From Micromonospora sp. WMMD1102 (GTDB lineage Bacteria > Actinomycetota > Actinomycetes > Mycobacteriales > Micromonosporaceae), in the NCBI RefSeq assembly GCF_029626265.1, contig NZ_JARUBN010000001.1, forward strand, positions 5,893,001 to 5,957,000: a DNA stretch of 64,000 bases, in the 5' to 3' direction. The position numbers and the translations under genes are program-made. Of the stretch, positions 1 through 9,337 are shown in pieces; position 1 is the first letter of the stretch; every line of letters begins with the position of its first letter. The notes under the pieces were generated by a model, which was not told where the DNA came from, did not search any database, and worked only from the letters and a program-made list of their open reading frames with translations.

Positions 1-1625
1 TCGAAGGCGATCTCCACGACCTGCTCGGGGCGCACCCGGACCACCCAGTCGCCGCGCTCCACCGCCAACTCCTGGAACCGCTCGGTCTGCCAGCGCAGCA
101 ACTCGTCGGTAAGCCCCTTGAAGGTCTTGCCGAGCATCACGAAGCCGCCGGTCTCCGGATCGCGGGCACCGAGGTGCAGGTTCGACAGCCAGCCCTTGCG
201 CCGGCCGCTGCCCCACTCGACGGCGAGCACGACGAGGTCGAGGGTGTGCCTCGGCTTGACCTTGACCCAGGCGGCACCCCGCCGACCCGCGTCGTACGCC
301 GCCTCCGGCGCCTTGACCACGATCCCCTCGTGTCCCGCGTCGACCGCCGCGGCGAACGCCGCAGACGCCTGCTCGGCCGTGTCGACGGTGATCCGCTCGA
401 CGAGTTGGGCCGGTGCCACCGTACGGGCCAGCGCGGTCCAGCGCTCGTGTCCCGGTGCGTCGAGCAGGTCGACACCGTCCAGGTGCAGGATGTCGAAGAA
501 GTACGGCGTCAGCACCACTCCACCGCCGGTGCTCGCCGCCGCGACCACGGCGGGCGCGACGGCCGTCGGGCGCTCCGGTCCGGGGATCTCGGCCGGCGCC
601 ACACCCGAGCTGCCGATCCGGGGCACCTCCGAGATGTCGACCGGCCCCACCGAGCGCACCGACCCGGCGGTCGACGCCTCGGCCGGCGCCGCGCCGAAGC
701 TCCGGGAGCCGTCGTCGGCGGCGCCGTCGGGGTCCCGGCCCTGGCCGGTCTCGTCACGGACGGCCCGCCGGGCTCCCCTGGTGGCCGCCCGGCTGGCGGT
801 CTCCTGGAACGGTCGTGGCCGGCCGGCGGCGTCGAGGGCGATCGCCTCGCCGTCCAGCACCAGCTCCCGGGCGGGCAGCGAACGGACCGCCGCCACCACC
901 TCGGGAACCCGCGAGGTGATCTCGTCCAGACTGCGGGTGAAGACGGCGATGTCGTCGCCGGAGCGGTGCACCTGGATCCGGATACCGTCCAGTTTCACGT
1001 CGACCACCGCCGGCAGCCCGACGGCGTCCAGCGCCTCCTCGACCGAGGCCGCGCTCTGCGCCAGCATCGGCGCGAGCGGGCGACCGACCTGCAACGCGAA
1101 CCCGGTAAGCGCCGCCGAGCCGCCGGTGAGGGCCGCCGCCGCGACCGTCTTCAGGTCACCGGCGAGCAGCACGGCCCGGCGGACCGTCGGCAGCGGCACC
1201 TCGGCCGCTCGGGCGACCGCCTCGGCCAGCAGGCCGGTCTGGGCACCCTGCCGCAGCTCGCCGCTGAACAGGCCGAGCAGCAGCCGCCGCTCCTCGGTCG
1301 TGGCGGCACCGAAGAGGGCCGCCAACAGCTCCCGGCGGCGTTGCTGGGAGCCCGGCCCGCGCACCTCGGCCAGCTCCGCTATCGCCGCGTCGACCCCGGC
1401 CACCGTCAGGGTCGGCTCTTCGGCCGCCGGGGGCAGCTCGCGGAGGCTGGCGTAGCCGACTCCGGTCTGCCGCTGGCGCAGCTCACCGGCGAGATAGCCG
1501 GAGCCGGCGACCAGCTCCGCCGGGGCGAGGTTGCGCAGCGCCTCGGCGAGCAGCTCGACCTTGGCCCGCCGCCCGGAGGTGGCGGCGACGGCGGTGGAGG
1601 TGGCTGCCAGGTCAACGAAGCGCAC
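1..1625 (-). CDS. ATP-dependent DNA ligase, 3' end outside window
   Basis: Seals nicks using ATP through an enzyme-AMP intermediate. An N-terminal helical domain (about residues 1-190) leads into the nucleotidyltransferase core. Visible motifs are KLDGIR with adenylated Lys211, FTRSLDEIT, LDGEA near 258, PYFFDILHLDG (374-384), EGIVVK with Lys438, and VKVKP. This order matches the actinobacterial LigB-type ligases. About 80 residues, rich in Ala, Ser, Pro and Gly, are inserted between roughly residues 285 and 368 inside the core; the surrounding motifs remain in frame. The start is a GTG (VRFVDLAA) with no clear Shine-Dalgarno sequence. At least 541 residues lie in the window; the end of the OB domain is beyond base 1. 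The family is certain, the exact subclass likely. Confidence 0.93.
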   Translation of the reverse strand, partial: MRFVDLAATSTAVAATSGRRAKVELLAEALRNLAPAELVAGSGYLAGELRQRQTGVGYASLRELPPAAEEPTLTVAGVDAAIAELAEVRGPGSQQRRRELLAALFGAATTEERRLLLGLFSGELRQGAQTGLLAEAVARAAEVPLPTVRRAVLLAGDLKTVAAAALTGGSAALTGFALQVGRPLAPMLAQSAASVEEALDAVGLPAVVDVKLDGIRIQVHRSGDDIAVFTRSLDEITSRVPEVVAAVRSLPARELVLDGEAIALDAAGRPRPFQETASRAATRGARRAVRDETGQGRDPDGAADDGSRSFGAAPAEASTAGSVRSVGPVDISEVPRIGSSGVAPAEIPGPERPTAVAPAVVAAASTGGGVVLTPYFFDILHLDGVDLLDAPGHERWTALARTVAPAQLVERITVDTAEQASAAFAAAVDAGHEGIVVKAPEAAYDAGRRGAAWVKVKPRHTLDLVVLAVEWGSGRRKGWLSNLHLGARDPETGGFVMLGKTFKGLTDELLRWQTERFQELAVERGDWVVRVRPEQVVEIAF

Positions 1626-1704
1626 GGCTCCATCCTGGCAGCCGCCACCGACATCTTTCCGGCCGGGCCGGCTCTCGTCCCCCGACTGAGCTGGGCGGGA
1701 ACGC

Positions 1705-1911
1705 TCAGACCGGGGCAGGTTCCTCGATCCGCAGGCCGCGGGCACGCACTCCGTCGGCCACCCGGGCGAGAGCGGCGTCGAGCGCACAGAGAACTGTGGA
1801 AAGCTCGCCGAGCTGGTCCCGGAGCGCATCCTCGGACCACGCGGAGACGTCGACGTCCCGCAGCGCACTGACCGCGGCGTCGAGCCGCGCGATGGCCTCG
1901 TTCGTACTCAT
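1705..1911 (-). CDS. Small helical protein, similar to the N-terminus of DUF222/13E12 proteins
   Basis: A 68-residue acidic, Ala/Leu-rich protein predicted to be helical (ARLDAAVSALRDVDVSAWSE). The pattern of an Ala/Leu helix, then SAWSEDALRDQL, then a second Leu/Ala helix resembles the beginning of the DUF222 proteins that normally carry a C-terminal HNH nuclease domain; no HNH part is present here. It could be a free-standing small protein or a remnant. A TAGGAT box sits 7 bases before the ATG, so the message is probably leaderless, which argues for expression. It lies between the ligase and a divergently transcribed surface protein. No function is known. Confidence 0.6.
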   Translation of the reverse strand: MSTNEAIARLDAAVSALRDVDVSAWSEDALRDQLGELSTVLCALDAALARVADGVRARGLRIEEPAPV

Positions 1912-1918
1912 GTTCGAA

Positions 1919-1924
1919 ATCCTA
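1919..1924 (-). promoter_or_regulatory. -10 box TAGGAT, leaderless start of the small DUF222-like gene
   Basis: TAGGAT read on the minus strand ends 7 bases before the ATG at 1911, so transcription would start at or next to the start codon. Confidence 0.55.
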
Positions 1925-2099
1925 CCGTCTCGACGATCCCGGCGGGCGCTTTCTCCGCTTTCTCCCGGCGAACCTCCGATCGTGTCACGGGTGGGCTATC
2001 TTTCGAACTACGGTCATCGGTCCTGTGTACACACTCCCCCTCAGCCAGGCGCGGTCCGGCCACCGGACCCGGGCTCCGGCGCCGACCCTCCGGAGAGTC

Positions 2100-3839
2100 A
2101 TGACAAACGCCAACCTCCGCCCCGGCGGGCGGTTCGGTGCGGCTGCCGCCGCAGTGCTGGCCGCGGCGCTCGCGCTGACCGCCGCACCCAGCCCGGCGCA
2201 GGCCGCCGCCCAGCCACGGTTGCAGGTCACCGGCGCCGCCCAGGCGACGATCGACGCGACCGGCACCACCATCGGCTTCCACCTCGGCAACACCGGGGAC
2301 GCACCGGCGACCGGGCTCGACGCGGTCTACGACGCCAGCTCCACCACCGGCGACGTCGTCCTCACCGTCCCGGCCGGCAGCGGCCAGGACTGCCAGCTGA
2401 CCGGGAAGACGGTGCGGTGCCGGCACGGCGACCTGGCGCCGGGGCAGGAGACGATGGTCCAGCCGATCATGCTGCGCGGTGCCCCCGGCGCCCGACCGGG
2501 CCCGGCGGGAAGCGTCCGGGTCAGCGTCTCGGCCCAGGGCCCCGACGACAGCACGGTCTCCGCGACGTACGAGCTGCCGGTGCGCATACAGGCCACCGGC
2601 TCGGGCCTGACGGCCGAGGTCGACGACCTGGGTTCCGCACAGCAGCGGGTGGGTGGCGGCGACCGCCGTCCGCTGCACGCCCGCGTGTTCAACTCCGGGG
2701 ACAGCACCGTGCCCGGTTTCCGGTTGACGATCACCCTGCCGCAGGGCGCCACCTTCGCCGAGCGGTACACGGACTGCACCTACGGCGACGACCTCCCCGG
2801 CGAGCCGGCGGACGGTTACGTCTACGGTCCGCAGCGGGTGACCTGCCCGATGCAGGTGATCCTGGAACCGGGCAACGGCGTCGGCTTCTCCGACCCGGTC
2901 TCCGGCGACGCGGCGTTCACCGTCGTCTTCGGCAAGAACCTGGCGGGCCCCGCCGAGGAGACCGGCCGGTTCGAGGTCGACGTGCTGGAGCAGCCACTCG
3001 CCGAGGCCCGGCGCGGGGCCGGGACGCCGGACGGGCCGTCGCTGGCCGAGAGGGTCGGGCAACTGCGGACTGCGGCCGAGTCGCGGGCCGGGGCCGGGCA
3101 GCCGGCCCGGGGCAAGCCCCGCGCGCCGGAACGGCCGGGCGGGAACGAGCCGACGACCACACCGGAACGGCCGGGCCAGGACGAGCCGACGACCACGCCG
3201 GACCGGCAGGACGACACCGACGGGCCCGGCCCGGCCCGGCCGGCCACCGCTGCCCAACCCCACGTCGCCGAGTTCGCGGTCTGGACCAAGTCCAACAGCC
3301 ACGATCTGGAGGTACGCGCGACGGCGGTGACCGGCTCGGTCGGTGACACCGTGGAGGTGCCGTACACCGTCACCAACCACGGGCCGTCGGACGGTGCCGC
3401 CGGTTGGCGGATCGTCGCGCCGAGCGGCACCGTGCTGCTGCCCAGCCAGTGGTGCGCGTTCCAGGACGAGCAGGGCGCGGCGGTCGCCGAGCTGACCGAG
3501 GTCGACTGCCGCACCGACGACAGGTGGCCGGCGACCGCCTCCGGCGCCGGTGTGGTCTCGACCGTCGTCCGGGTGAAGATCAAGTCCGCGACCGTCACCG
3601 GCGGCACCATCACGGTCCGCGGCCTCGGCCCGTCGACGGAGAGCGGTCCGAAGAGCAACACGACCCAGATCCTGGTCAACGAGCCGGGCGGTGGCGGCGG
3701 CGCGGACGACGGGCTGCCGATCACCGGGGTACGGACCGGCCCGATCGCCGCCATCGGTGCCGGTGCCCTGCTGCTCGGCACGGTACTGCTGCTGTTCGGC
3801 CGGCGCCGCCGAGCGGCCGCGCCCCCGCCCGCCGAGTAA
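2100..3839 (+). CDS. LPXTG-anchored surface protein with DUF11-like repeats
   Basis: A 579-residue exported protein predicted to be fixed to the cell wall by a sortase. It starts at the ATG preceded by GGAGAG. Residues 1-38 form a signal peptide ending near AQAAAQP. Two beta-sandwich regions of the DUF11/conserved-repeat type follow (about 40-310 and 400-530; phrases such as GDTVEVPYTVTNHGPSDG), separated by a Pro/Arg/Thr/Glu-rich linker holding two near-copies of ERPGxxEPTTTP. The C-terminus has the full sorting signal: LPITG at 539-543, a hydrophobic segment, and RRRR. Cysteines in both sandwich regions suggest disulfides. The ligand is unknown; a role in envelope structure or adhesion is inferred. 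Confidence 0.85.
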   Translation: MTNANLRPGGRFGAAAAAVLAAALALTAAPSPAQAAAQPRLQVTGAAQATIDATGTTIGFHLGNTGDAPATGLDAVYDASSTTGDVVLTVPAGSGQDCQLTGKTVRCRHGDLAPGQETMVQPIMLRGAPGARPGPAGSVRVSVSAQGPDDSTVSATYELPVRIQATGSGLTAEVDDLGSAQQRVGGGDRRPLHARVFNSGDSTVPGFRLTITLPQGATFAERYTDCTYGDDLPGEPADGYVYGPQRVTCPMQVILEPGNGVGFSDPVSGDAAFTVVFGKNLAGPAEETGRFEVDVLEQPLAEARRGAGTPDGPSLAERVGQLRTAAESRAGAGQPARGKPRAPERPGGNEPTTTPERPGQDEPTTTPDRQDDTDGPGPARPATAAQPHVAEFAVWTKSNSHDLEVRATAVTGSVGDTVEVPYTVTNHGPSDGAAGWRIVAPSGTVLLPSQWCAFQDEQGAAVAELTEVDCRTDDRWPATASGAGVVSTVVRVKIKSATVTGGTITVRGLGPSTESGPKSNTTQILVNEPGGGGGADDGLPITGVRTGPIAAIGAGALLLGTVLLLFGRRRRAAAPPPAE

Positions 3840-3900
3840 CCACCACCCGCACCGCTCCCGGGAGTCAGTCGGTGCTCCCGGGAGCCAGCCGGCGGTGGTA
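3838..3900. terminator. Possible bidirectional terminator between convergent genes
   Basis: Two copies of the palindrome CTCCCGGGAG (3855-3864 and 3875-3884) lie between rough outer arms (ACCACC at the left, GGTGGT at the right). The region separates the surface-protein gene from the convergent peptidase gene. No T-run is present, which is usual for actinobacteria. Confidence 0.4.
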
Positions 3901-3909
3901 GTCGGCGCG

Positions 3910-5274
3910 TCAGTCGGCGGTGGCGGTCTCGGCGACCTTGGCCAGCAGCAGCGCCTCGGCGAGGCAGACCCGGGCGAACTCGCCCAGGTGCAGGCTCTCG
4001 TTCGGCCCGTGGGCCCGCGCGTACGGATCCTCGACGCCGGTCACCAGGATCGCCGCCTCCGGGAACATCCGACGGAACGTCTCGATGAACGGAATCGAAC
4101 CGCCCACCCCCATGTCCACCGGCTCGACGCCGTCCCAGGCGGTCCGGAAGGCGGCGCGGGCCGCCTCGTACATCGGGCCGGAGGCGTCGATCACGCACGG
4201 CTCGCCGTCGTGTTCCAGGGTCACCGTGACGCTCGCCCCGTGCGGTACGTGCCGGTTCAGGTGCTCGGTCAGCGCCGCGTACGCCTTCGCGGCCTGGTCG
4301 CCCGGGGCCAGCCGGACGCTCAGCTTCGCCCTGGCCGACGGGACCAGCGCGTTCGGCGCCTCGGCGGTCGACGGTGCGTCCAGCCCGATCACCGAGATCG
4401 CGGGCTTGTTCCAGAACCGGTCGGTCAGCCGGCCGGTGCCGACGAACGAGACACCGTCGAGCATCCCGGCCTCGGTACGCAGCCGCTCCTCCGGATAGTC
4501 GACGGTGGCACCCGCCGCGCTGACCAGCCCGTCCACCGCCACGTCACCGGCCGGATCGTGCAGGGTGGCGAGCAGTCGGCAGAGCGTGGTCAGCGCGTCC
4601 GGTACCGCTCCGCCGAACATGCCGCTGTGCACGGCCTGGGAGAGCGTGCGAACCTCGACGAAGCAGTTGACGATGCCGCGCAGCGAGGTGGTCAGCGCCG
4701 GTACGCCGATGTCCCAGTTGCCCGAGTCGGCGATCACGATCACGTCGGCGGCGATCTCGTCCCGGTGCTCGACGAGCAGCCGCTCCAGCGAATCGGAGCC
4801 GTACTCCTCCTCGCCCTCGACGAAGAGCACCACGCCGACCGGCAGCGCGTCGCCGAAGGCCCGCAGCGCGGCGACGTGGGCGAGGATGCCCGCCTTGTCG
4901 TCGGCGGCACCCCGTCCGTAGAGCCGGCCGTCCCGCTCCACCGGCTCGAACGGTTCGCTCTGCCAGAGGCTCAGGTCGCCGACCGGCTGCACGTCGTGGT
5001 GCGCGTAGAGCAGTACCGTCGGCGCGCCGGGCGGGGCGGGACGCCGGCCGATCACCGCCGGCTGGCCGCCGGACCGGACCACCTGGACGTCGAGGGCACA
5101 GCCGCGCAGCAGCTCGGCGACCGCCTCGGCGGAACGCTCGACGTGGGAGTGGTCGAATCCCTCGAAGGCGATGCCGGGGATCCGGACCAGCCGCTCCAGG
5201 TCGGCTCGTACGCCGGGCATCTCGCGCTCGACCGCGGCACGCAGTTCGGACTCGGTGCGGATAGTCGTGGTCAT
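3910..5274 (-). CDS. M20 family dipeptidase/metallopeptidase
   Basis: A 454-residue cytoplasmic di-zinc peptidase of the M20 (ArgE/DapE/carnosinase-like) family. The metal and catalytic signature is visible: LLYAHHDVQP (His92 or 93, Asp94), YGRGAADDKAG (Asp125), and EGEEEYGS (154-160) with the general-base and ligand Glu. The sequence FVEVRTLSQAVHSGMFGG is the dimerisation-lid region, and PFIETFRRMFP and AHGPNE near the C-terminus match the last metal-ligand region. It most likely cleaves dipeptides or N-acyl amino acids; the substrate cannot be told. The ATG at 5274 was chosen because TACGAT lies 7 bases upstream and homology begins just after it. A further in-frame start 28 codons upstream adds a Pro/Gly-rich stretch and is unlikely. 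Confidence 0.92.
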   Translation of the reverse strand: MTTTIRTESELRAAVEREMPGVRADLERLVRIPGIAFEGFDHSHVERSAEAVAELLRGCALDVQVVRSGGQPAVIGRRPAPPGAPTVLLYAHHDVQPVGDLSLWQSEPFEPVERDGRLYGRGAADDKAGILAHVAALRAFGDALPVGVVLFVEGEEEYGSDSLERLLVEHRDEIAADVIVIADSGNWDIGVPALTTSLRGIVNCFVEVRTLSQAVHSGMFGGAVPDALTTLCRLLATLHDPAGDVAVDGLVSAAGATVDYPEERLRTEAGMLDGVSFVGTGRLTDRFWNKPAISVIGLDAPSTAEAPNALVPSARAKLSVRLAPGDQAAKAYAALTEHLNRHVPHGASVTVTLEHDGEPCVIDASGPMYEAARAAFRTAWDGVEPVDMGVGGSIPFIETFRRMFPEAAILVTGVEDPYARAHGPNESLHLGEFARVCLAEALLLAKVAETATAD

Positions 5275-5281
5275 GCCGAAG

Positions 5282-5287
5282 ATCGTA
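5282..5287 (-). promoter_or_regulatory. -10 box TACGAT, leaderless start of the M20 peptidase
   Basis: TACGAT on the minus strand ends 7 bases before the ATG at 5274; there is no Shine-Dalgarno sequence. Confidence 0.6.
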
Positions 5288-5402
5288 GGCTGCGCGGGCC
5301 CGACCTGATCGTCCGAGTCCCCGGACCCGGCCGGCGCCGGCCCAGCTCGGAGCGGCATACAGGCGCGGCCGAGGAAGGAATTGGGCAGTTCTGGACCGGC
5401 TG

Positions 5403-6581
5403 CTACGGCTGGGTGTCGTCGGTCGGCGGGGACGGTTCGCCGCCACCGCCGTCCGGCCCGGTGTCCGCCCGGGAGGGGCCGCTCGGGCCCGGGTTGGCAC
5501 CCCGGCGGGTCCGTCCGGCGGCTCGGGCGGCGGCCTCGCCCGCCGCGTTCATCCAGGAGCGGGCCCGGCCCGCGGTGCCGCCCGCCCAGTCGCCGAGGTC
5601 GGTGGCGCCGTCGCCGAGCCGGCGCAGCAGGCCGACCAGCGGGTCCTGGGAGCGCTCGAACGCCTCCCGGTACGACTCCGCCGCCGCCTTGATCTCGGCG
5701 GAGACCGAGGTCAGGTCGTCGTCCTCCCGGCGCGGATAGTCACCGCCGAGCAGCCTGGCGTACTCGCCGGAGTCGACCCACCTGCGCAGGTCCGCCGCCC
5801 TGGCCACCGGCACCGGGTGGGTACTCCAGGCGGTCATCCGGATCTTGTGCAGGCTGTCCCGGAGGTCACCGCCGCCGTCGTACTCGGAAGCCTGCTCCAG
5901 GAAGGCGGCCGTGTCGATCTGGCTCAGGTCGCCGCCCCCGGCCATCTTCATCAGCACCCGGAGCGCCGCCGCCGGATCCTGGCCGGCGAGCAGCCCGGCC
6001 CGGTCGCCGGAGAGTTCCGCCTTGCGCCACCACTCAAGCATGGCGGCGATGATCGCCCGGAGGGCGAGCGCGCCGACCGGCAGCCAGCTCAGGTTGGCCG
6101 CCCACCGGGTCAGGATGGTCAGGATGGTCTTGTAGACGGCGTGTCCGCTGCCCACGTGCCCGAGTTCGTGGCCGAGCAGGAAGCGGAGTTCGTCGTCGTC
6201 GAGCTGGTTGACGCAGGCCGAGCTGAGCACGATGAACGGCCGTTCGAGACCGATCGCCTCGCCGGTCAGCCAGGGCGACTGGGTCACGAAGAGTTCCGGC
6301 AGCTCCGGCACGTCGAGCGCGGCGCCGGCCTCGGCGTAGAGCCGGTAGACCCGCGAGTACTGCCGGTGGTCGACCCGGATCGCGGCGGCCAGGTAGGAGA
6401 GCCGGAAGCCGCGCTCGTTCCACATCCCGAAGAACGCCTTGACCACGTCGTCGAAGCCGCGCAGCTCGCGCAACGCGGTGAGCGCGCCACGGTCGGCCGG
6501 GTGTTCCCAGGCGCGGGAGCTGATACCGCTGAGTGCCACCCGCCGTCGGGCGGGAGTGCCACTCGTGCCGCCTGTCGTCAT
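5403..6581 (-). CDS. M48 family membrane-associated zinc metalloprotease
   Basis: A 392-residue protein with the M48 (HtpX/Ste24-like) zinc site HELGH at 138-142 and a downstream Glu in AELSGDRAG that is the expected third ligand. A hydrophobic stretch between them (about 150-185) gives one or two membrane segments with the active site facing the cytoplasm. Such proteases take part in membrane-protein quality control. The tail (about 330-392) is Gly/Pro/Asp-rich and disordered. The ATG at 6581 is preceded by GGGGGACC. The neighbours are an M20 peptidase downstream and a kinase upstream, on the same strand but probably separate units. Confidence 0.9.
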   Translation of the reverse strand: MTTGGTSGTPARRRVALSGISSRAWEHPADRGALTALRELRGFDDVVKAFFGMWNERGFRLSYLAAAIRVDHRQYSRVYRLYAEAGAALDVPELPELFVTQSPWLTGEAIGLERPFIVLSSACVNQLDDDELRFLLGHELGHVGSGHAVYKTILTILTRWAANLSWLPVGALALRAIIAAMLEWWRKAELSGDRAGLLAGQDPAAALRVLMKMAGGGDLSQIDTAAFLEQASEYDGGGDLRDSLHKIRMTAWSTHPVPVARAADLRRWVDSGEYARLLGGDYPRREDDDLTSVSAEIKAAAESYREAFERSQDPLVGLLRRLGDGATDLGDWAGGTAGRARSWMNAAGEAAARAAGRTRRGANPGPSGPSRADTGPDGGGGEPSPPTDDTQP

Positions 6582-6672
6582 GGGGTCCCCCGCCCGGCCG
6601 CTGCTCGGCTTTCTCCTGCCGATCGTGCCGCAGTGACCCGGATACGTCCATAAGCGGACGAGGGTCGGTCGG

Positions 6673-7290
6673 TCACCGGATCCGGTGGAAGGCGGTGCTG
6701 TCCCGCGCCGGACCGGCGGCACTCTCCTGCGCCGGGCCGGCGGCGCCGTCCACCACCAGGTCGGCCCGTTCGCGGGTACGGTCCGCGGCGAAGTGTGCCC
6801 GTTCGCCGCGTCGCCAGACCGTCAGCGCGGGTACCAGCGCGGTGCCGTCCCGGGCCAGGGTGCGGTCCCGGCACAGCCGTGCCGGTGCGGAGACGAAGAC
6901 GGCCAGCGTCACCTCGGCGGCGATCGCCGCACGGGCGCTGGAGACTCCTTCCACGATCACCACCGGGGCGGGCGGCAGCACAATCCAGTCGGGCCCGAAC
7001 CGGCCGCGGATCCAGTCGTACCGGCGGTATCGGGCGGGCCGGCCGGCGCGCAGCGGGGCGAGGATCCACTCCTCCAGCCGGGGCCAGAAGGTGAACTGGT
7101 CCGCCCAGCCGTCGAGCAGGTCGTCGGTGTGCACCACCGGCACGGTCACCTCGAACGCGGCCGCCAACCGGCTGGCGAAGACGGTCTTGCCGGCGCCGCT
7201 CGGCCCGTCGACCGCGACCAGTCGGGTCCGGCCCAGCCGCGCCGGCCGGTTCAGGATCCGGACCGCACAGTCAGCGTACGACTCCACCAT
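6673..7290 (-). CDS. Uridine kinase-like P-loop protein
   Basis: A 205-residue P-loop protein. Walker A is VDGPSGAGKT near residues 27-36; HTDDLLDGW and PVVIVEGVSSAR fit the Walker B and substrate regions of the uridine kinase/phosphoribulokinase group, and an Arg-rich lid follows (ARLCRDRTLARDG). Members phosphorylate nucleosides or related small molecules in the cytosol, but many actinobacterial homologues are untested. The start is the ATG giving MVESYADCA. It lies head to head with the rhodanese gene, 58 bases apart. Confidence 0.8.
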   Translation of the reverse strand: MVESYADCAVRILNRPARLGRTRLVAVDGPSGAGKTVFASRLAAAFEVTVPVVHTDDLLDGWADQFTFWPRLEEWILAPLRAGRPARYRRYDWIRGRFGPDWIVLPPAPVVIVEGVSSARAAIAAEVTLAVFVSAPARLCRDRTLARDGTALVPALTVWRRGERAHFAADRTRERADLVVDGAAGPAQESAAGPARDSTAFHRIR

Positions 7291-7348
7291 CGGTGACACT
7301 GACGCCGACCCTACTCCGCGTCGAGCTGGGCGGGGACACAATGATCGG

Positions 7349-7759
7349 GTGTTCGACCACGATCGGGGGGTGGCGGCGCTGCTGGCGCGGTCCCGTGCCG
7401 GAGTACGCCGCCTGAATCCGCCGGAGACGCTCGCGGCGAGCCGGCGCGGGGCGCTGCTGGTGGACACCCGTACCGATCCGCAGCGGGCGGAGCAGGGCGA
7501 GTTGCCGGGCGCGCTGGTGATCGACCGGACCGTGCTGGAGTGGCGGCTCGATCCGGCGAGCGGGTCACGGATCCCGGAGGCGGTCGGCTACGACCTCGAG
7601 ATCGTGGTGATCTGCCGGCAGGGGTACAGCTCCAGTCTGGCGGCGGCGAGCCTCCGGGCGATCGGCCTGTGGCGGGCGACGGACCTGATCGGCGGCTTCG
7701 AGGCCTGGCGGCGGGCCGGGCTGCCGTGTACCGCCGGCCCGGCCGACGTGCGGAGGTGA
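7349..7759 (+). CDS. Rhodanese-like sulfurtransferase domain protein
   Basis: A 136-residue single-domain rhodanese. The active loop is ICRQGYSS with nucleophile Cys89; [19 protein letters not shown] is the usual N-terminal half-signature and [14 protein letters not shown] the C-terminal signature. Such proteins move sulfane sulfur, or bind it for sensing. It starts at a GTG with CACAAT six bases upstream, so it may be leaderless. The last 195 bases are also open on the opposite strand as the tail of cobQ. Confidence 0.88.
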   Translation: MFDHDRGVAALLARSRAGVRRLNPPETLAASRRGALLVDTRTDPQRAEQGELPGALVIDRTVLEWRLDPASGSRIPEAVGYDLEIVVICRQGYSSSLAAASLRAIGLWRATDLIGGFEAWRRAGLPCTAGPADVRR

Positions 7760-9337
7760 CTCCGACACCGGATCACCCGGCCCGGTCGGGCCGGGGGTTG
7801 GCGGGGCGCCTGGGGGCACGAACGGCAGGCCGGCCGGTGGGCCCTGCTCGACGAGCCGCCGTAGGGCGGCGGTGTCGAGGTGTTCCTCCACCAGGTCGCC
7901 GAGGATGTCGAGGGTGCGTTCCCGGGCTGCGGCGAACGAGGTGTCCGGGGCGACCTGGAAGCCGTGCCGGCCGGCGAGCCGGGCAACCTCGGTGAGGAAG
8001 CGGCGGCGGAACTGGTCCGAGGTGAAGGCACCGTGCCAGTGGGTGCCGAAGAGGTTGCCGACGGCAGCGCCCTCCGACCGGCCGTCCGAGTACCTGATCA
8101 GGGGTTCCGGTGCCGGATCGGCGGCGCCGGAGACGTAGCCGTGGTGGATCTCGTAGCCCTCGACCGGGACGGTTCCGAACGCCGTGCCCACCGAGCGGGT
8201 CACCGTCTTGGCGGCGCCGAAGGTGATCTCGACTGGTAGCAGGCCGAGGCCGGCGACGTGGCCGCGCCCGCTCTCCACCTCGTCGTCGATGCCGCGGGCG
8301 AGCATCTGGTAGCCGCCGCAGATGCCGAGCAGCGGCCGGCCGGCGGCGACGTGCGCGTGCACGACCTCGGCCAGTCCGGTGCTCCGCAGCCAGTCCAGGT
8401 CGGCCACCGTCGACTTGGTCCCGGGCAGTACGACGAGGTCGGCGGCGGCCAGTTCGGCCGGCTCGACGGTCAGCCGCACCCGTACCCCCGGCTCGGTGGC
8501 CAGCGCCTCCACGTCGGTGGCGTTGGAGATCCGGGGCAGCCGGACCACCGCCACGTCCAGCCACTCGTCGCCCTTCGGAGCCGCCGGCCGGCCGAGCACC
8601 CGCCCGTAGGCGAGGGAGTCCTCGGCGTCCAGCCAGAGGTCGACGTGCCAGGGCAGCACCCCGTACGTCGGCCGCCCGGTGAGCCGGGTCAGCATGTCGA
8701 GCCCGGGTCGGAGCAGGTCGAGATCTCCCCGGAACTTGTTGACCACGAAGCCGGCCACGAGTTCCTGGTCGGCGGCGTCCAGCAGGGCGAGGGTGCCGAA
8801 CATCGAGGCGAAGACGCCACCCCGGTCGATGTCGCCGACCACGATCGTCGGCAGCCGGGCGTGCCGGGCCAGCCCCATGTTGGTGTAGTCGGTGTCCCGC
8901 AGGTTGATCTCGGTCGGGCTGCCGGCCCCCTCGCAGACCACCACGTCGTACTCGCCGCGCAGCTCGGCGAGCGCCTCGAAGGCGGCCGTGGCGAGCCGGG
9001 GACGGAGGGTACGGAAGTTGCCGGCGGTGATCGTGTCGACGGCCCGGCCGAGCAGTACCACCTGACTCGACCGGTCACTGCCGGGCTTCAACAGTACCGG
9101 GTTGAACCGCAGGTCCGGCGGGAGTCCGCAGGCGGCGGCCTGCATCGCCTGCGCCCGGCCGAGCTCGCCGCCCCGGCCGTCCGGCCCGACCACCACCGCC
9201 GAGTTGTTGGACATGTTCTGTGCCTTGAACGGCGCCACCCGGACCCCCTGGCGACGCAGCCAGCGGCAGATGCCGGCGGTGAGCACACTTTTGCCGGCGT
9301 CCGAGGTGGTGCCGGCGACCAGCAGCCCGCCGCTCAC
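7565..9337 (-). CDS. cobQ: Cobyric acid synthase CobQ
   Basis: Amidates four side chains of adenosyl-cobyrinate a,c-diamide, using glutamine and ATP, in late cobalamin synthesis. The N-terminal dethiobiotin-synthetase-like ATPase domain starts with [13 protein letters not shown] and FKAQNMSNN; the C-terminal class I glutaminase-like domain has the nucleophile Cys in [10 protein letters not shown] and the His in GTHWHGAF. The GTG start overlaps the cobD stop as GTGA. The frame stays open about 90 residues beyond the family's usual end, through a Pro/Gly-rich stretch and into the antisense of the rhodanese gene, giving 590 residues against a usual 480-510. The conserved part ends near position 7860. 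Confidence 0.95.
   Translation of the reverse strand: MSGGLLVAGTTSDAGKSVLTAGICRWLRRQGVRVAPFKAQNMSNNSAVVVGPDGRGGELGRAQAMQAAACGLPPDLRFNPVLLKPGSDRSSQVVLLGRAVDTITAGNFRTLRPRLATAAFEALAELRGEYDVVVCEGAGSPTEINLRDTDYTNMGLARHARLPTIVVGDIDRGGVFASMFGTLALLDAADQELVAGFVVNKFRGDLDLLRPGLDMLTRLTGRPTYGVLPWHVDLWLDAEDSLAYGRVLGRPAAPKGDEWLDVAVVRLPRISNATDVEALATEPGVRVRLTVEPAELAAADLVVLPGTKSTVADLDWLRSTGLAEVVHAHVAAGRPLLGICGGYQMLARGIDDEVESGRGHVAGLGLLPVEITFGAAKTVTRSVGTAFGTVPVEGYEIHHGYVSGAADPAPEPLIRYSDGRSEGAAVGNLFGTHWHGAFTSDQFRRRFLTEVARLAGRHGFQVAPDTSFAAARERTLDILGDLVEEHLDTAALRRLVEQGPPAGLPFVPPGAPPTPGPTGPGDPVSESPPHVGRAGGTRQPGPPPGLEAADQVRRPPQADRPEARRRQTGAVPLPADHHDLEVVADRLRDP

Noticed and set aside
174..1871. Long open frame on the strand opposite the DNA ligase
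   Set aside because: High third-position GC opens frames on the opposite strand; its product is Arg/Gly/Pro/His-rich without motifs, whereas the ligase motifs are clear.
1908..3380. 490-codon open frame antisense to the surface protein
   Set aside because: The translation is composition-driven; the plus strand carries signal peptide, repeats and an LPXTG signal.
5403..5760. Plus-strand gene over the M48 protease tail
   Set aside because: The frame has no motif and the minus-strand frame continues the HELGH protein without break.
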